Shown here piece by piece: positions 26,001-34,503 of a stretch of DNA of 64,000 nt. Each line of letters begins with the position of its first letter. Position 1 is the first letter of the stretch. Source of the stretch: Stieleria maiorica. GTDB lineage: Bacteria; Planctomycetota; Planctomycetia; Pirellulales; Pirellulaceae. The position numbers and the translations under genes are program-made. The notes under the pieces are model-generated. The model was not told the DNA's origin and searched no databases. It saw only the letters and a program-made list of their open reading frames with translations. The DNA is taken from contig NZ_CP036264.1 of assembly GCF_008035925.1 (NCBI RefSeq), forward strand, positions 5,454,402 through 5,518,401, written 5' to 3'.

Positions 26001-26864
26001 TCAGGCGGCGATGCGTTGCTCGACCGCTGCGTTGTGCTGCTGGACAACCGCAACAGGTTCTTCGGCGGAACCGTTTTGCTCTTGCGCGATGACTTCTTCG
26101 GCCAGGGCCTGGTAGTCGATCGAGCCGTTGCTTTGGGGAGCGTATTGGAAGATCGATTGTCCGAAACTGGGCGCCTCGGCCAGCCGCACGTTGCGGCGGA
26201 TCCGCGTTTCAAAGAACTTGGCCCCGCGGAAGAACTCGCGTCCGCCCTTGGTCGCCTGGAAGAACTCGTCGATATCGGTGCTGACTTCGGCCGCCAATCG
26301 GGTGTTGGAGTCGTACATGCAGAGCATGACGCCGGACAGTCGCAGTTGGTCGTTCAAGCGACGCGAGACGACTTCGATGGTCCGCAACAGTTTGCTCAGG
26401 CCGTGGAGGGCGAGAAAGTGTGGCTGGAGCGGCAGAAAGACTTCGTTGACGGCGACCAGAGCGTTGACCGTCAGTACACCCAAACTGGGCGGGCAGTCCA
26501 AGATCAAGTAGTCGTATTCGTCGGGGTCGTCGTCCAATTTGTCGCGGAGGATCATCTCTCGTCCGACTTCGCCGGCCAATTCCAATTCCGCCGCTGCCAA
26601 ATCAAGGTTGGACGGCACCACGCACAGGTTGTCGTTCACCTGTCGCTTGGCCTCGGCGATCGTCGCATCGCTACAGAGGATTTCGTACATGCTGGGCTGG
26701 TCATCGACCGCGGTGATGCCGAGGTGTAGCGAGGCGTGGGCCTGGGGATCCAGGTCCATGACGCAAACGCGGCGTCCGGACTGGGCCAGAGCCGCCGAAA
26801 GGTTCACCGAACTGGTGGTTTTTCCAACCCCGCCTTTTTGGTTGATCACAGCGATGGAGCGCAT
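26001..26864 (-). CDS. parA: ParA/Soj family partitioning ATPase
   Basis: The 287-residue cytoplasmic protein has the deviant Walker A KGGVGKTT at residues 10-17, the A' motif CVMDLDPQAH and Walker B YLILDCPPSLGV. Switch residues appear in LHGLSKLLRTI. It lacks the long N-terminal DNA-binding extension of plasmid P1-type ParA, so it is the Soj-like chromosomal type. The C-terminus ends in a Gln/Glu/Ala-rich tail. No ParB gene and no parS-like TGTTTCACGTGAAACA is nearby. It may therefore work as an orphan ParA positioning another cargo rather than in chromosome segregation. A short dyad CGCTCC/GGAGCG (26890-26906) lies in its leader. Confidence 0.92.
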   Translation of the reverse strand: MRSIAVINQKGGVGKTTSSVNLSAALAQSGRRVCVMDLDPQAHASLHLGITAVDDQPSMYEILCSDATIAEAKRQVNDNLCVVPSNLDLAAAELELAGEVGREMILRDKLDDDPDEYDYLILDCPPSLGVLTVNALVAVNEVFLPLQPHFLALHGLSKLLRTIEVVSRRLNDQLRLSGVMLCMYDSNTRLAAEVSTDIDEFFQATKGGREFFRGAKFFETRIRRNVRLAEAPSFGQSIFQYAPQSNGSIDYQALAEEVIAQEQNGSAEEPVAVVQQHNAAVEQRIAA

Positions 26865-26956
26865 GGGTACATTTCCTTCGGAATCGATTCGCTCCGTGGG
26901 GGAGCGACGTTTGGGGAGGTGAATACGCCGGAGCCGAGGCGATTGATCGGAAGCGA

Positions 26957-27298
26957 TCAGGCCGCGACTCTGGGAGTCAGGTTGGGGCCGTCTTGCCCCG
27001 TGCTTTCCTGTTGAAACTTTTCAAAGGCCAGCAACACTTCGTGCAGGTCCGCATCGATCACGACGACGTCATCCGCAAAATCGTCCAGCCAGGCGCTGTT
27101 GCAGCGATGGGCACTGAGCAGCAACCGGGTGAGCAGTTTTATTGGGACGGAACGGGTCTTTTTGGGGCCGGTGCCCGCAATCTGGTCCAGTTCCCTGAGC
27201 CAGCGGGGATCCGATCGGGTCGGTGTGTCGCAATCTGACGGATCGTCTTCGGACCAAACTCTCCATCCCGCCTGCAATCGCTGATCAAAGTTGCTCAT
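26957..27298 (-). CDS. small hypothetical protein
   Basis: The 113-residue form starts at the ATG at 27298 (MSNFDQRLQAGWRVWSEDDP). An earlier ATG at 27340 would add 14 unconvincing residues. It is predicted cytoplasmic with no signal or membrane segment. It has a tryptophan-rich N-terminal part (WRVWS, RWLRELDQI) and an acidic mid-section (WLDDFADDVVVIDADLHEV). It lies 92 bases upstream of the ParA gene on the same strand, so they may be co-transcribed. I do not recognise the family. Confidence 0.55.
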   Translation of the reverse strand: MSNFDQRLQAGWRVWSEDDPSDCDTPTRSDPRWLRELDQIAGTGPKKTRSVPIKLLTRLLLSAHRCNSAWLDDFADDVVVIDADLHEVLLAFEKFQQESTGQDGPNLTPRVAA

Positions 27299-27743
27299 CA
27301 ATTTCTTTTGGTCGATCGAAATCCAAAGTTCAGTATCCAAAGCACAATATCCAAAGCACAGTGGCGTCGGTCATCCGACGGGTGTGCGTTAACGGTATCG
27401 ACTTTGACGGCTGGGCAAGTAAAGGCGAAATGATCGATTTTGCCGGTTATCCCAGTTTCACGCCGATCGGCGGTTGACTCATTCGTCGGGTCCCTCAGTT
27501 GACAGGCAGGGCCTGTGGCGCTATTCTCGCGCGGCGAAAGCTGGGGGGAGCACGCTGTTTATTGGTGCGTTCCACCCGCCTCGCCCCACGTGGGGATTTT
27601 CCCGCCGCGAACGTCGACACCCGAACCCGAGGGATGGTTGGCAACGCGGCACACCAACGATTCCTGGATCGCCGCCCGCCTTGGTGCGTTGTTTGCACCG
27701 CCGGCCAGAGTGGCGTCCGGACCAACACCGAGACCGACTGATC
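27299..27743. other. intergenic region between divergent genes
   Basis: This stretch separates the small minus-strand gene from the Tex-like gene. Three near copies of a 14-base unit (ATCCAAAG followed by CACA or TTCAGT) lie at about 27325-27362. The frame of the Tex-like gene is open upstream through 27474-27743, but the residues there (Arg/Pro/Trp-rich) do not look like protein. No promoter was identified with confidence. Confidence 0.5.
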
Positions 27744-30700
27744 ATGGCTGTCGATCTAGAAGCGATCGCCCGACGCGGGCGATGCGATGCATCGAGTCTG
27801 AAACTTGCCCTGCCGTTGATTGAGCAGGGCTATGAAGCTCCTTTCTTGGCGCGGTACCGCCGCGATGAACTCGGCGGGCTGGACGAAGCGACGCTGTGGG
27901 GTCTGAAGGCGGCCTTGGACGCCGAGAAATCGCTGGCAGAGTACCGCGATGAGCTTCACCAGATGTGGCAAGCGACGCCGCTGGCGGATCCGGCGATCGG
28001 TGATGCGATCCGCAAAAGCGGCTCCAATCGCACGCTGCAGCGGCTGGCAAAACGACTGCGACAAGAAACCACCGCAGGCGTCGAGAGTGACGCCAACCGG
28101 CTGGCCGTGCGGATGCTCAATCCCCAAAAGGGCGATCCTGCCGATGCCGCCGCCGTCGCCGAGACGATGGAATCGGTCTCCGATGCCGCCGCTGCCGTCG
28201 AGGGACTGGGCAAGGCGATTCCCGGTCGATTGGCCGGTGATCCTCGGGTGATCAGCGCCGCGGTTCGCTGGCTGAGCCGAAACGCGAAACTTCACATCTC
28301 CGATGTGCATGATCCACACATCGCCGCGGCCGAACAAAACCAAGCCGACGCCGAGGGCAAGCAGAGCGAGCCGAAATCGAACAAGCCGGATGAAAAGACG
28401 GACGGAGCGAAACCGGCAGCGGCGGCAGATGTGACGGCGGAGCAAGAAACACCGCAAGCCGAACCGGCAACCGATGCAGCACCGGCGGCGGTGACCGAGA
28501 CGCCGGCTGCAACGCCCGCGGCACCGGACGAAAATGCGGTCGCTTCAGAACAGGCGGCCGAATCACCCGCGGCAGAATCACCTGCGGCCGGAGACACGCC
28601 GGGCGAAGCCGACGCGACCGACCAAGGGCCAGCGGAAACGTCGACCGAGACAAAATCGCAACCGCCCGCCGAGGCCGAAGGCAGTGCCGCCGGCACTCAA
28701 CCGGCCGAAGGGGATCAGCCCGAAGCGAAGGCGGACGGTGAGTCCAACGCCGCGCCCGCGACGGCCGGTGCGGATGCCGACGCCGACCTGCCGGGTTTCA
28801 AACCGGATCCGGAAGAACAGGAAAAACCGGCGGCGAAGAAATCGAAAGGGAAATCCGCGGCTCCTAAGAAACAGAAAAAGATTTCCCCGCGTCAACGTCG
28901 ACGCCGCTGGCTGGTCAGCGTCCTGAAACCGCTGGAAGGCAAGCGGATGCCGGCGACCAAGCTGAGCGCGTTTCAGATCGTCATGCTCGGCCGAGCCCTC
29001 CGCAGCCAAGTCGCCGTGTGCGCGTTCGAATACGACGCGGCCAAGTTGGTCGGTGAAATCAAACGTGCCGTGATCAGCCTGAACCCGGGGATCGAATCGA
29101 TCTTGGGTGACGTCGTGATGCAGCATGAAGCCGACATTCGCGAGGCCGCCGAGGCGGCGTGGTGGGATGAGCTTCACGAACGTGCGTCGACACGGTTGGT
29201 CGGTGTCGTCGCCGACCATTTGCGACGCCAGGTCAACCGCGGCCCGGTCGACGCCAAGGTTGTGATGTCGATCGATGCCGTCGGGCCCAAGACCGCCGCG
29301 ACGGCGATCGTTTCGGCCGACGGACGCGTGCTGCACGGTGAAGATTTGCCGTGTCAGTTGTCGGGAAATGTGCGCGGCCAAACCGTCGCCAAGATGGGCG
29401 AATTGATCCACCAACACCACGTCGACTTGGTGATCGTCAGCAACGGGCCCGCGCGGCGTGCCTGCCTGATCGCCCTGGGTGATTTGATCGCACAAAGTCC
29501 TGACCACACGGTCCGTTGGACCGTCGCCGATCGCTCGGGCGCCGACACCTATGCCAGCAGCGATGTGGCCAATTCCGAAATGCGATCGACGCCGCGGCGT
29601 TTCCGTGCCGCGGCCTGGATCGCGTTCTCCGTCATGCATCCCGCCCAGGCCTATGCCAAAGTCGATCCGTTGCGATTGCGACTGGCATCGTTCCAAAGCG
29701 AATTGTCTGAAGACGCCTTGGCGATTTCGCTGGGGCACATCATGTCCAGTGGCGCATCGCGTGGCGGCGTGGACAGCAACGCCGCTCCACTGGGCTGGTT
29801 GCAGCAGTTGCCCGGCATGAACCCCACGGTGGCTCAATCGCTGATCACCCGCCGCGAACAACAATTGCTGAGTTCGCGACAGGAACTGTTGTCGCTTGAA
29901 GGCTGGGAATCGAACGTGCAGTCGCGTCAGGCGCTGCCGTTTTTGCGGGTCTTTGAGAGCGACGAGGTGCTCGACGGAACACTGATTCACCCCGACGATT
30001 ACGCGCTGGCTAAAAAGCTTGCCAACGCACTCGAGATCGAACTGCCTCCGCCGGCACCGCCCGGGTACGAAGCACCCAGCTACGAAAAACTGGCCGACAT
30101 CGCCGAACCCAAGCTGGTCGATGCGACGACGCCCGCCCAGCCGGCTCCGGTCGAAGATTTCGACCACGCCGGTGAAAAGGCCGGTGAGTTTAAGATCGGC
30201 GACGAGGCGACAGCCGGCAGTGACGAAGCGAGTGCTCCGGAACAAAGCGGTGACTCCGAAGGCGGAAAGCCTGACGCGCCCGAGGATTCACCCGAGGATT
30301 CAACCGAGGCCGCCGCCCAGTCGGCACCATCGGACAATGTCAGCGAAATTGCCGCGACCGACGGAGCCACCGAAGCGTCCGCAGAGGATGCGGAGGCAAC
30401 GGCAAGCGAATCCGATTCGTCGGTGAGTCCTGAAGCAACGAGCGAGACACCAGAGGCGAAGGAATCCGAAGCCCAAGAATCGACAAGCACCGACGCAGCG
30501 GCGGCGGTGCCCGAGCCGGTTCGGCGGCCGCTGCCCGAACGCGCCAAAATCGACAAGTGCATCAAGGAGTGGCAAGTCGGACGCCATCGCGTCAACCAAG
30601 TGGTCCGATGGCTGTGCGACCCCTTCGGCGAAACCGCAATCAGCAACGATCCTCCCGGCGTGTTGGACACGATGCCCACGCTAAAAACACTCAACCCCGG

Positions 30701-31670
30701 CGACCAAGTGGTCGGCGTCGTGGTCGGAGTGATGAGCTTTGGCGTATTCGTCGAACTGGCCCCGGATTGCAGCGGTCTGATTCATGTCAGCCGGCTGAGT
30801 GACGGATACGTCGAAGATCTGAACGAAGCCATTCAAGTCGGCGATGTGGTCACCGCTTGGGTCACGGGCATCGACGAAAAACGACGCCGCGTCGGTTTGA
30901 GTGCCCTGTCGCCGCAACAAGAGGAACAGCTGGAAAAGGAACGCCAAAATCGCGAATCCTCCGGTGGCCGTGGCGGGTACCGCCGCGATAGCCGGTCCGG
31001 TGCCGGACCGGGTCGGGGACAAGGACGCGGCCAGGGACGTCAAGGCGGCGGACGCATTTCCGCCGGTCAAGGTCAACCCGCCGGCCAAGCACAGCCCGCT
31101 GGTCGCGGCGATCAAGCCCAAGGAGGGCAGGGTCGTGGGGGCGGTCAAGGTCGCGGTGGCCAGGGCCGCGGCGGACAGGGACGTGGCGGACAGGGACGTG
31201 GCGGACAGGGACGTGGCGGACAGGGAGGGCGTGGTGGACAGGGACGCGGAGGCCAGGGAGGTCGTGGCGGACGCGGACGTGATTCGCGGAAACCACGGCA
31301 ACCGGAATCCTATCGTGTCGTCGCCAAACCCGAAGCGAAACCGATCAGCGACGCGATGCAGAAAGGCGATGAACCGCTGCGTTCGTTCGGCGATCTGATG
31401 CAATTCTATTCCAAACAGGAAGAAACGCCCGCGGCAAAAGAGTCCCAAGGCAAGCCTGAGAAGTCTCAACCCGAGCAGCAGAAGCCTGAGCCCGCCAAAC
31501 CGACCGAGAACGCACCGCCATCCCAGCCGGCCGCCGTCGAAACGGCCGTTGCCAGCGAGTCAGCGTGCAACGATGCAATGGGCAACGATGCAATGGGCAA
31601 CGATGCAATGGGCAACAATGCAGTGGGCAAGGACTCGGCTCCGGAAAAACCAACGGAGGCGTCGGAATGA
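27744..31670 (+). CDS. tex: Tex-like S1 RNA-binding protein with low-complexity insertions and RG-rich tail
   Basis: The protein has 1308 residues from the ATG at 27744, against about 780 for typical Tex. The N-terminal Tex helical region (LEAIARRG, ALPLIEQGYEAPFLARYRR) is followed by an Ala/Pro/Glu-rich insertion (about 193-378). Next come the Tex core with a YqgF-like RNase-H fold (about 505-650) and helix-hairpin-helix motifs (about 684-750, GWLQQLPGMNPTVAQSL). A second acidic insertion follows (about 800-925), then an S1 domain (983-1055, GVVVGVMSFGVFVELAPDC). The RG/QG-rich region covers about 1072-1182, and an NDAMG repeat is near the end. Tex binds RNA and affects transcription; the insertions suggest altered RNA or partner binding. 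The downstream gene overlaps the stop by ATGA. Confidence 0.9.
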   Translation: MAVDLEAIARRGRCDASSLKLALPLIEQGYEAPFLARYRRDELGGLDEATLWGLKAALDAEKSLAEYRDELHQMWQATPLADPAIGDAIRKSGSNRTLQRLAKRLRQETTAGVESDANRLAVRMLNPQKGDPADAAAVAETMESVSDAAAAVEGLGKAIPGRLAGDPRVISAAVRWLSRNAKLHISDVHDPHIAAAEQNQADAEGKQSEPKSNKPDEKTDGAKPAAAADVTAEQETPQAEPATDAAPAAVTETPAATPAAPDENAVASEQAAESPAAESPAAGDTPGEADATDQGPAETSTETKSQPPAEAEGSAAGTQPAEGDQPEAKADGESNAAPATAGADADADLPGFKPDPEEQEKPAAKKSKGKSAAPKKQKKISPRQRRRRWLVSVLKPLEGKRMPATKLSAFQIVMLGRALRSQVAVCAFEYDAAKLVGEIKRAVISLNPGIESILGDVVMQHEADIREAAEAAWWDELHERASTRLVGVVADHLRRQVNRGPVDAKVVMSIDAVGPKTAATAIVSADGRVLHGEDLPCQLSGNVRGQTVAKMGELIHQHHVDLVIVSNGPARRACLIALGDLIAQSPDHTVRWTVADRSGADTYASSDVANSEMRSTPRRFRAAAWIAFSVMHPAQAYAKVDPLRLRLASFQSELSEDALAISLGHIMSSGASRGGVDSNAAPLGWLQQLPGMNPTVAQSLITRREQQLLSSRQELLSLEGWESNVQSRQALPFLRVFESDEVLDGTLIHPDDYALAKKLANALEIELPPPAPPGYEAPSYEKLADIAEPKLVDATTPAQPAPVEDFDHAGEKAGEFKIGDEATAGSDEASAPEQSGDSEGGKPDAPEDSPEDSTEAAAQSAPSDNVSEIAATDGATEASAEDAEATASESDSSVSPEATSETPEAKESEAQESTSTDAAAAVPEPVRRPLPERAKIDKCIKEWQVGRHRVNQVVRWLCDPFGETAISNDPPGVLDTMPTLKTLNPGDQVVGVVVGVMSFGVFVELAPDCSGLIHVSRLSDGYVEDLNEAIQVGDVVTAWVTGIDEKRRRVGLSALSPQQEEQLEKERQNRESSGGRGGYRRDSRSGAGPGRGQGRGQGRQGGGRISAGQGQPAGQAQPAGRGDQAQGGQGRGGGQGRGGQGRGGQGRGGQGRGGQGRGGQGGRGGQGRGGQGGRGGRGRDSRKPRQPESYRVVAKPEAKPISDAMQKGDEPLRSFGDLMQFYSKQEETPAAKESQGKPEKSQPEQQKPEPAKPTENAPPSQPAAVETAVASESACNDAMGNDAMGNDAMGNNAVGKDSAPEKPTEASE

Positions 31671-32158
31671 GCGATGACTTTCAGTCGCGTTTGGAATCGG
31701 CGATTCAGCGGGGCCAACGGCGACGCGATCATTCGGCCAGCGAAGCGAAACGTAAGGAGCTGACCGAAGAAGAACTCAAACGGCTGCACACCTCCTACCG
31801 CCTGTCGCTGTCCGAACGCATCGAAGCGAAGATGCGCAGCGTTATCGACGCGTTCCCCGGTTTCCGCCAGGAATCACTGTTCGGCGAAATCGGCTGGGGA
31901 TCGGCCTGTTATCGCGATGACCTGAGGATCAAGAACGGGCGTCGATCCAACACATACAGCCGCTTCGAAATGGTGATCCGCCCCTACAGCGACCTGCGGG
32001 TGCTGGATTTGAAAGGCAAGGCGACTGTGGAAAACGGCGAGATTTTTAACCGGTCGCTGTTCCGCGATATCGCCGACGTCGACGTCCAGGAGTTCGAAGA
32101 GGTGATCGACGCGTGGACGATTGAATACGCCGAGCAATATGCAGCGAAGTCGGTTTAA
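31667..32158 (+). CDS. conserved hypothetical protein coupled to the Tex-like gene
   Basis: The 163-residue form starts at the ATG at 31667, which overlaps the stop of the upstream gene (ATGA) and has GGAGG eight bases before it. This gives a firm start. The first 60 residues are charged and helical (RGQRRRDHSASEAKRKELTE). The rest looks like a compact alpha/beta domain (FGEIGWGSACYRDD, YSRFEMVIRPYSDLRVLDLK, DVQEFEEVIDAWTIEYAEQY). There is no signal peptide. Translational coupling to an RNA-binding protein hints at a role in the same process, but I do not recognise the family. Confidence 0.8.
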   Translation: MSDDFQSRLESAIQRGQRRRDHSASEAKRKELTEEELKRLHTSYRLSLSERIEAKMRSVIDAFPGFRQESLFGEIGWGSACYRDDLRIKNGRRSNTYSRFEMVIRPYSDLRVLDLKGKATVENGEIFNRSLFRDIADVDVQEFEEVIDAWTIEYAEQYAAKSV

Positions 32159-32552
32159 CAAGTTTCAAGTTTCAAGTTTCAAGTTGAAAGTCCATCAGCT
32201 GAATCATGTCGCGTTGCACGTCGCCGATGTTCCGGCCAGTGTCGCGTTCTATCGGGATGTTCTGTGCTTGCCTCCGATGGATCGCCCCGCGTTTGATTTC
32301 CCCGGCGCATGGTTTCGCTTGGGGGTCGACCAAGAACTTCACTTGATCGGCGACCGTGACTTGCCGGTGCATTCGGGACACCGAGGCACCCATTTGGCCT
32401 TGGTCGTCGACGATCTCGATGCCTGGGAAAAACACCTCGACGCCAACGACGCGAATCGGTTGCCCCGCCGCATCCGCCCCGACGGCGCCCAACAAACCTT
32501 CGTCCAAGACCCCGACGGGCACTGGATCGAACTCTGCGTCCCGGCGAACTGA
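32121..32552 (+). CDS. glyoxalase/bleomycin-resistance (VOC) superfamily protein
   Basis: The 143-residue frame contains a single VOC module from about residue 24: LNHVALHVADVPASVAFYRDVL, then FRLGVDQELHLIG, HLALVVDDLDAWEKHL and FVQDPDGHWIELC. The metal ligands fit His (LNHVA), Glu/His (QELHLI), His (GTHLAL) and Glu (WIELC). Family members are metal-dependent lyases, isomerases or dioxygenases on small molecules. The start is uncertain. ATGs at 32121 and 32139 lie inside the previous gene, and the codons between 32160 and 32184 are a TTTCAAG microsatellite. A TTG at 32184 (MKVHQLNHVALH) is just as plausible. Confidence 0.82.
   Translation: MNTPSNMQRSRFNKFQVSSFKLKVHQLNHVALHVADVPASVAFYRDVLCLPPMDRPAFDFPGAWFRLGVDQELHLIGDRDLPVHSGHRGTHLALVVDDLDAWEKHLDANDANRLPRRIRPDGAQQTFVQDPDGHWIELCVPAN
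32159..32187. repeat. TTTCAAG heptanucleotide microsatellite
   Basis: Four near-perfect copies of TTTCAAG lie just after the stop of the preceding gene and inside the presumed leader of the VOC gene. Related copies flank the VOC gene on its other side (32553-32580, TTTCAGG variants) and sit between gyrA and gyrB (57711-57740, inverted). Confidence 0.8.
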
Positions 32553-32582
32553 GTTTCAGGTTTCAAGTTTCAGGTTTTTCAT

Positions 32583-32698
32583 CGTTCCCAGGCTCCGCCT
32601 GGGGACGCAAATTTCCAGAGGCTCCACCTCTTGCGGCACGCTGCGTGTGTGGCGGGAGCCACGTCTTCAGCGTGTTCCAAGGCCGAGCCCAGGAACGA
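32583..32698. repeat. CGTTCCCAGGCTCCGCCTGG repeat family copy
   Basis: It starts with CGTTCCCAGGCTCCGCCTGG and ends GAGCCCAGGAACG, so the ends are inverted. It includes AGAGGCTCCACCTCTTG. It belongs to the same family as the triple copy at 43939-44140 and lies between convergent genes. Confidence 0.7.
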
Positions 32699-32719
32699 GA
32701 CTGACTGCCAACTCGTCAC

Positions 32720-33427
32720 TCACTGTTCCAACCGTTGGGCGATTTTGACGTGGCCGTTTTGGCGTGCGAAATAGGCGGCGGATTCGCCGTCGATGTCCAC
32801 CATGTCTTTTTTGGCGCCACGTGTTAGCAGGACTTCGACGACTTCGGCTTGTCCTTCGGCGGCGGCCATCATCAATGCGGTCCAGTGTTCGCCGTTGTCG
32901 ACGGCGTTGATTTCTGCACCGGCGTCCAGCAGGATTTCGACCGTGGTGGGGGCTGGACCACTGGCGGCGTGAATCAGGGGTGTCTTTCCGGTCCGATCAC
33001 GCGAATCGACCGTTGCGCCATTGGCGATCAGCAACGTGACGACGTCGTCGTGACCGTTGTAGGCGGCCATAGCCAGCGGGGTCAGCCCATTGGCATCGGC
33101 CTCGTTGATGTCCATGCCGCTCTCGAGACAAAGCTGGACGACGCGGAGCTTGCCATCGTGTGCCGCCATCCGAAACGCCTCGGGGCTGTAAAGCGCATCC
33201 GCCGCGGTTTCCGGCGTTGCATCGGTCCCAGGATCGGAGCTGCTGAGCGACTGAGATTCGGCGGCGTCTGATTCGCCCCCGGCCTCGGCGGCTGCCGCTT
33301 CGGCGGTTGCTGGGCCTTGGTCGGTTGAATCTGCGTTTTCCGATCCGCAACCGGATGCCAACAACAGCGTCACAACACAGAGCGGCAGGGCCAGAACACG
33401 GGAAATCAGGATCGAACGGATGGGCAT
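32720..33427 (-). CDS. ankyrin-repeat lipoprotein
   Basis: The 235-residue protein has a lipoprotein signal: basic N-terminus, hydrophobic core and lipobox LASGC with Cys27. An Ala/Glu/Ser/Asp-rich linker leads to about four ankyrin repeats (from about residue 85). Examples are AAHDGKLRVVQLCLESGMDINEAD, GLTPLAMAAYNGHDDVVTLL, GKTPLIHAASG with TVEILLDAGAEINAVD, and HWTALMMAAAEGQAEVVEVLLTRGA. Ankyrin repeats mediate protein-protein contacts. The lipid anchor would place them on a membrane facing the periplasm. The partner is unknown. It converges with the VOC gene. Confidence 0.92.
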   Translation of the reverse strand: MPIRSILISRVLALPLCVVTLLLASGCGSENADSTDQGPATAEAAAAEAGGESDAAESQSLSSSDPGTDATPETAADALYSPEAFRMAAHDGKLRVVQLCLESGMDINEADANGLTPLAMAAYNGHDDVVTLLIANGATVDSRDRTGKTPLIHAASGPAPTTVEILLDAGAEINAVDNGEHWTALMMAAAEGQAEVVEVLLTRGAKKDMVDIDGESAAYFARQNGHVKIAQRLEQ

Positions 33428-33568
33428 GATTGGCTGCTGAAAACGGGCGTGGATGGAGTCGTGACCGGCTGTGTCAACGCTCCCGCGATCCTATTTGCAG
33501 GACAGCGGGGGCGAAAACGCCGCGGCCTGCTGGCAGTATCTCACATTTCTTCACGGAGGAGCGATCCG

Positions 33569-33958
33569 ATGGCAAAGTTTTACGTTCAGTGTGGGCAAAC
33601 GGATTTGGTGCTTTCCAGCGACGCGGCAGAATCGGCGGCGCTGGCGATGATCGATCGGATCCTTGGTCCCCACATGTGGATTTATGATGACCCGGACCTG
33701 AGCGAATTGGAATGCCGCCAACACTTGATGCTGGAAGCGTTGATGCATCTGCCGACGGAAATCAGCGTCAGCGAACAAGGTTTTGACCGCATCGACGCCC
33801 GCAAGTTTCCGGTGCCGGAAACGATTCACACCTGGCACGCGTTGATGGTCGGCATGCGACGGTTGTTTCGCCAGGCCGGGCTGGACCGCAGCGTCGCGGT
33901 ACTGGCCGGGGCGTGTGCGATCGATCATGCGGTGTCCACACCTCGACGGCCGCGATAG
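33569..33958 (+). CDS. small hypothetical protein
   Basis: The 129-residue form starts at the ATG at 33569 with GGAGGA eight bases upstream, a strong ribosome binding site that fixes the start. It is cytoplasmic by sequence. An N-terminal strand pattern (KFYVQCGQTDLVLSS) is followed by helices (AALAMIDRILG, LECRQHLMLEALMHL, TWHALMVGMRRLFRQAG). There is no recognisable catalytic motif. It is divergent from the ankyrin lipoprotein gene. The family is not recognised, though it looks like a genuine conserved planctomycete protein. Confidence 0.7.
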   Translation: MAKFYVQCGQTDLVLSSDAAESAALAMIDRILGPHMWIYDDPDLSELECRQHLMLEALMHLPTEISVSEQGFDRIDARKFPVPETIHTWHALMVGMRRLFRQAGLDRSVAVLAGACAIDHAVSTPRRPR

Positions 33959-33972
33959 TAGATTGTCAATCC

Positions 33973-34048
33973 GTTGGTATTTAGCCTTTAGGCGATACCG
34001 AGTCGCTGTTACGCAGCGACAGTGGGCGGCTAAAGCCTGGACACCAAC
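33973..34048. repeat. palindromic repeat GTTGGTATTTAGCC...GGACACCAAC
   Basis: The outer arms GTTGGTATTTAGCCTTTAG and CTAAAGCCTGGACACCAAC are inverted repeats with few mismatches. An inner perfect hairpin GTCGCTG-TTAC-GCAGCGAC sits at about 34002-34020. One arm recurs alone at 7505-7516. Between two same-strand genes it might end transcription of the first. Confidence 0.75.
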
Positions 34049-34171
34049 ATGTAGGACTGCTCGCACGGCCGGTATCGGCGTGCTACCTTGGCGGATGTCG
34101 TGTCGATCGCTTGTTTCCCCCCGAGATCGACGTTGCATCCTTTACACCTAGCGAGACTGCGGAGTCATCAC

Positions 34172-34387
34172 GTGCAGCAGGTCAAAATATTCAAGTCCGT
34201 CGACACCGAACTGGATGATTTGGAAAAGCAGATCAACCGGTTCATCCGAAAGAACAACATTCGCGTGTTGTCGATCTCGGGCAATCATTCGGCGGCTCTG
34301 GCGACCGGGGCGAGTTCGATGAACACCTTTTCCGGCGGAGACGTGACCGTGATCATGCTGTTCGAAATCGAATCGCCGGGCCGCTAA
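34172..34387 (+). CDS. small conserved protein of unknown function
   Basis: The 71-residue form starts with GTG at 34172 (VQQVKIFKSVDTELDDLEKQ), the first point at which the frame looks like protein; GGAG lies about 8 bases upstream. The fold pattern is a strand, an acidic helix (DTELDDLEKQINRFIRKNN), then strands (IRVLSISGN, VTVIMLFEI). From memory, planctomycete genomes carry a conserved family with QVKIFKSVDTEL at the N-terminus. No function is known. Its stop is followed at once by a 15-base tandem repeat. Confidence 0.65.
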   Translation: MQQVKIFKSVDTELDDLEKQINRFIRKNNIRVLSISGNHSAALATGASSMNTFSGGDVTVIMLFEIESPGR

Positions 34388-34388
34388 G

Positions 34389-34448
34389 GGCGGGGCCGGC
34401 GGGTGCGGGGCCGGCGGGTGCGGGGCCGGCGGGTGCGGGGCCGGCGGG
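34389..34448. repeat. 15-base tandem repeat GCGGGGCCGGCGGGT
   Basis: Four copies of GCGGGGCCGGCGGGT follow the stop codon of the small gene. The unit is purely G/C plus T and would be prone to slippage. It may influence readthrough into the ABC transporter genes about 55 bases downstream. Confidence 0.85.
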
Positions 34449-34503
34449 TGACAAGGCATTTGCATCCCCACAGCCATCTTCTTGAAATCCGAGTCGGCAA
34501 GCC

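Noticed and set aside
26865..26956. parS site near parA
   Set aside because: Only a short CGCTCC/GGAGCG dyad is present; nothing close to the parS consensus.
27474..27743. N-terminal extension of the Tex-like protein
   Set aside because: The added 90 residues are Arg/Pro/Trp-rich and unlike Tex; the ATG at 27744 gives the normal Tex N-terminus.
28578..30245. 555-codon open frame on the minus strand opposite the Tex-like gene
   Set aside because: Its residues are Arg/Gly/Phe-rich without domains, and it mirrors a GC-rich coding frame. The plus strand carries recognisable Tex domains.
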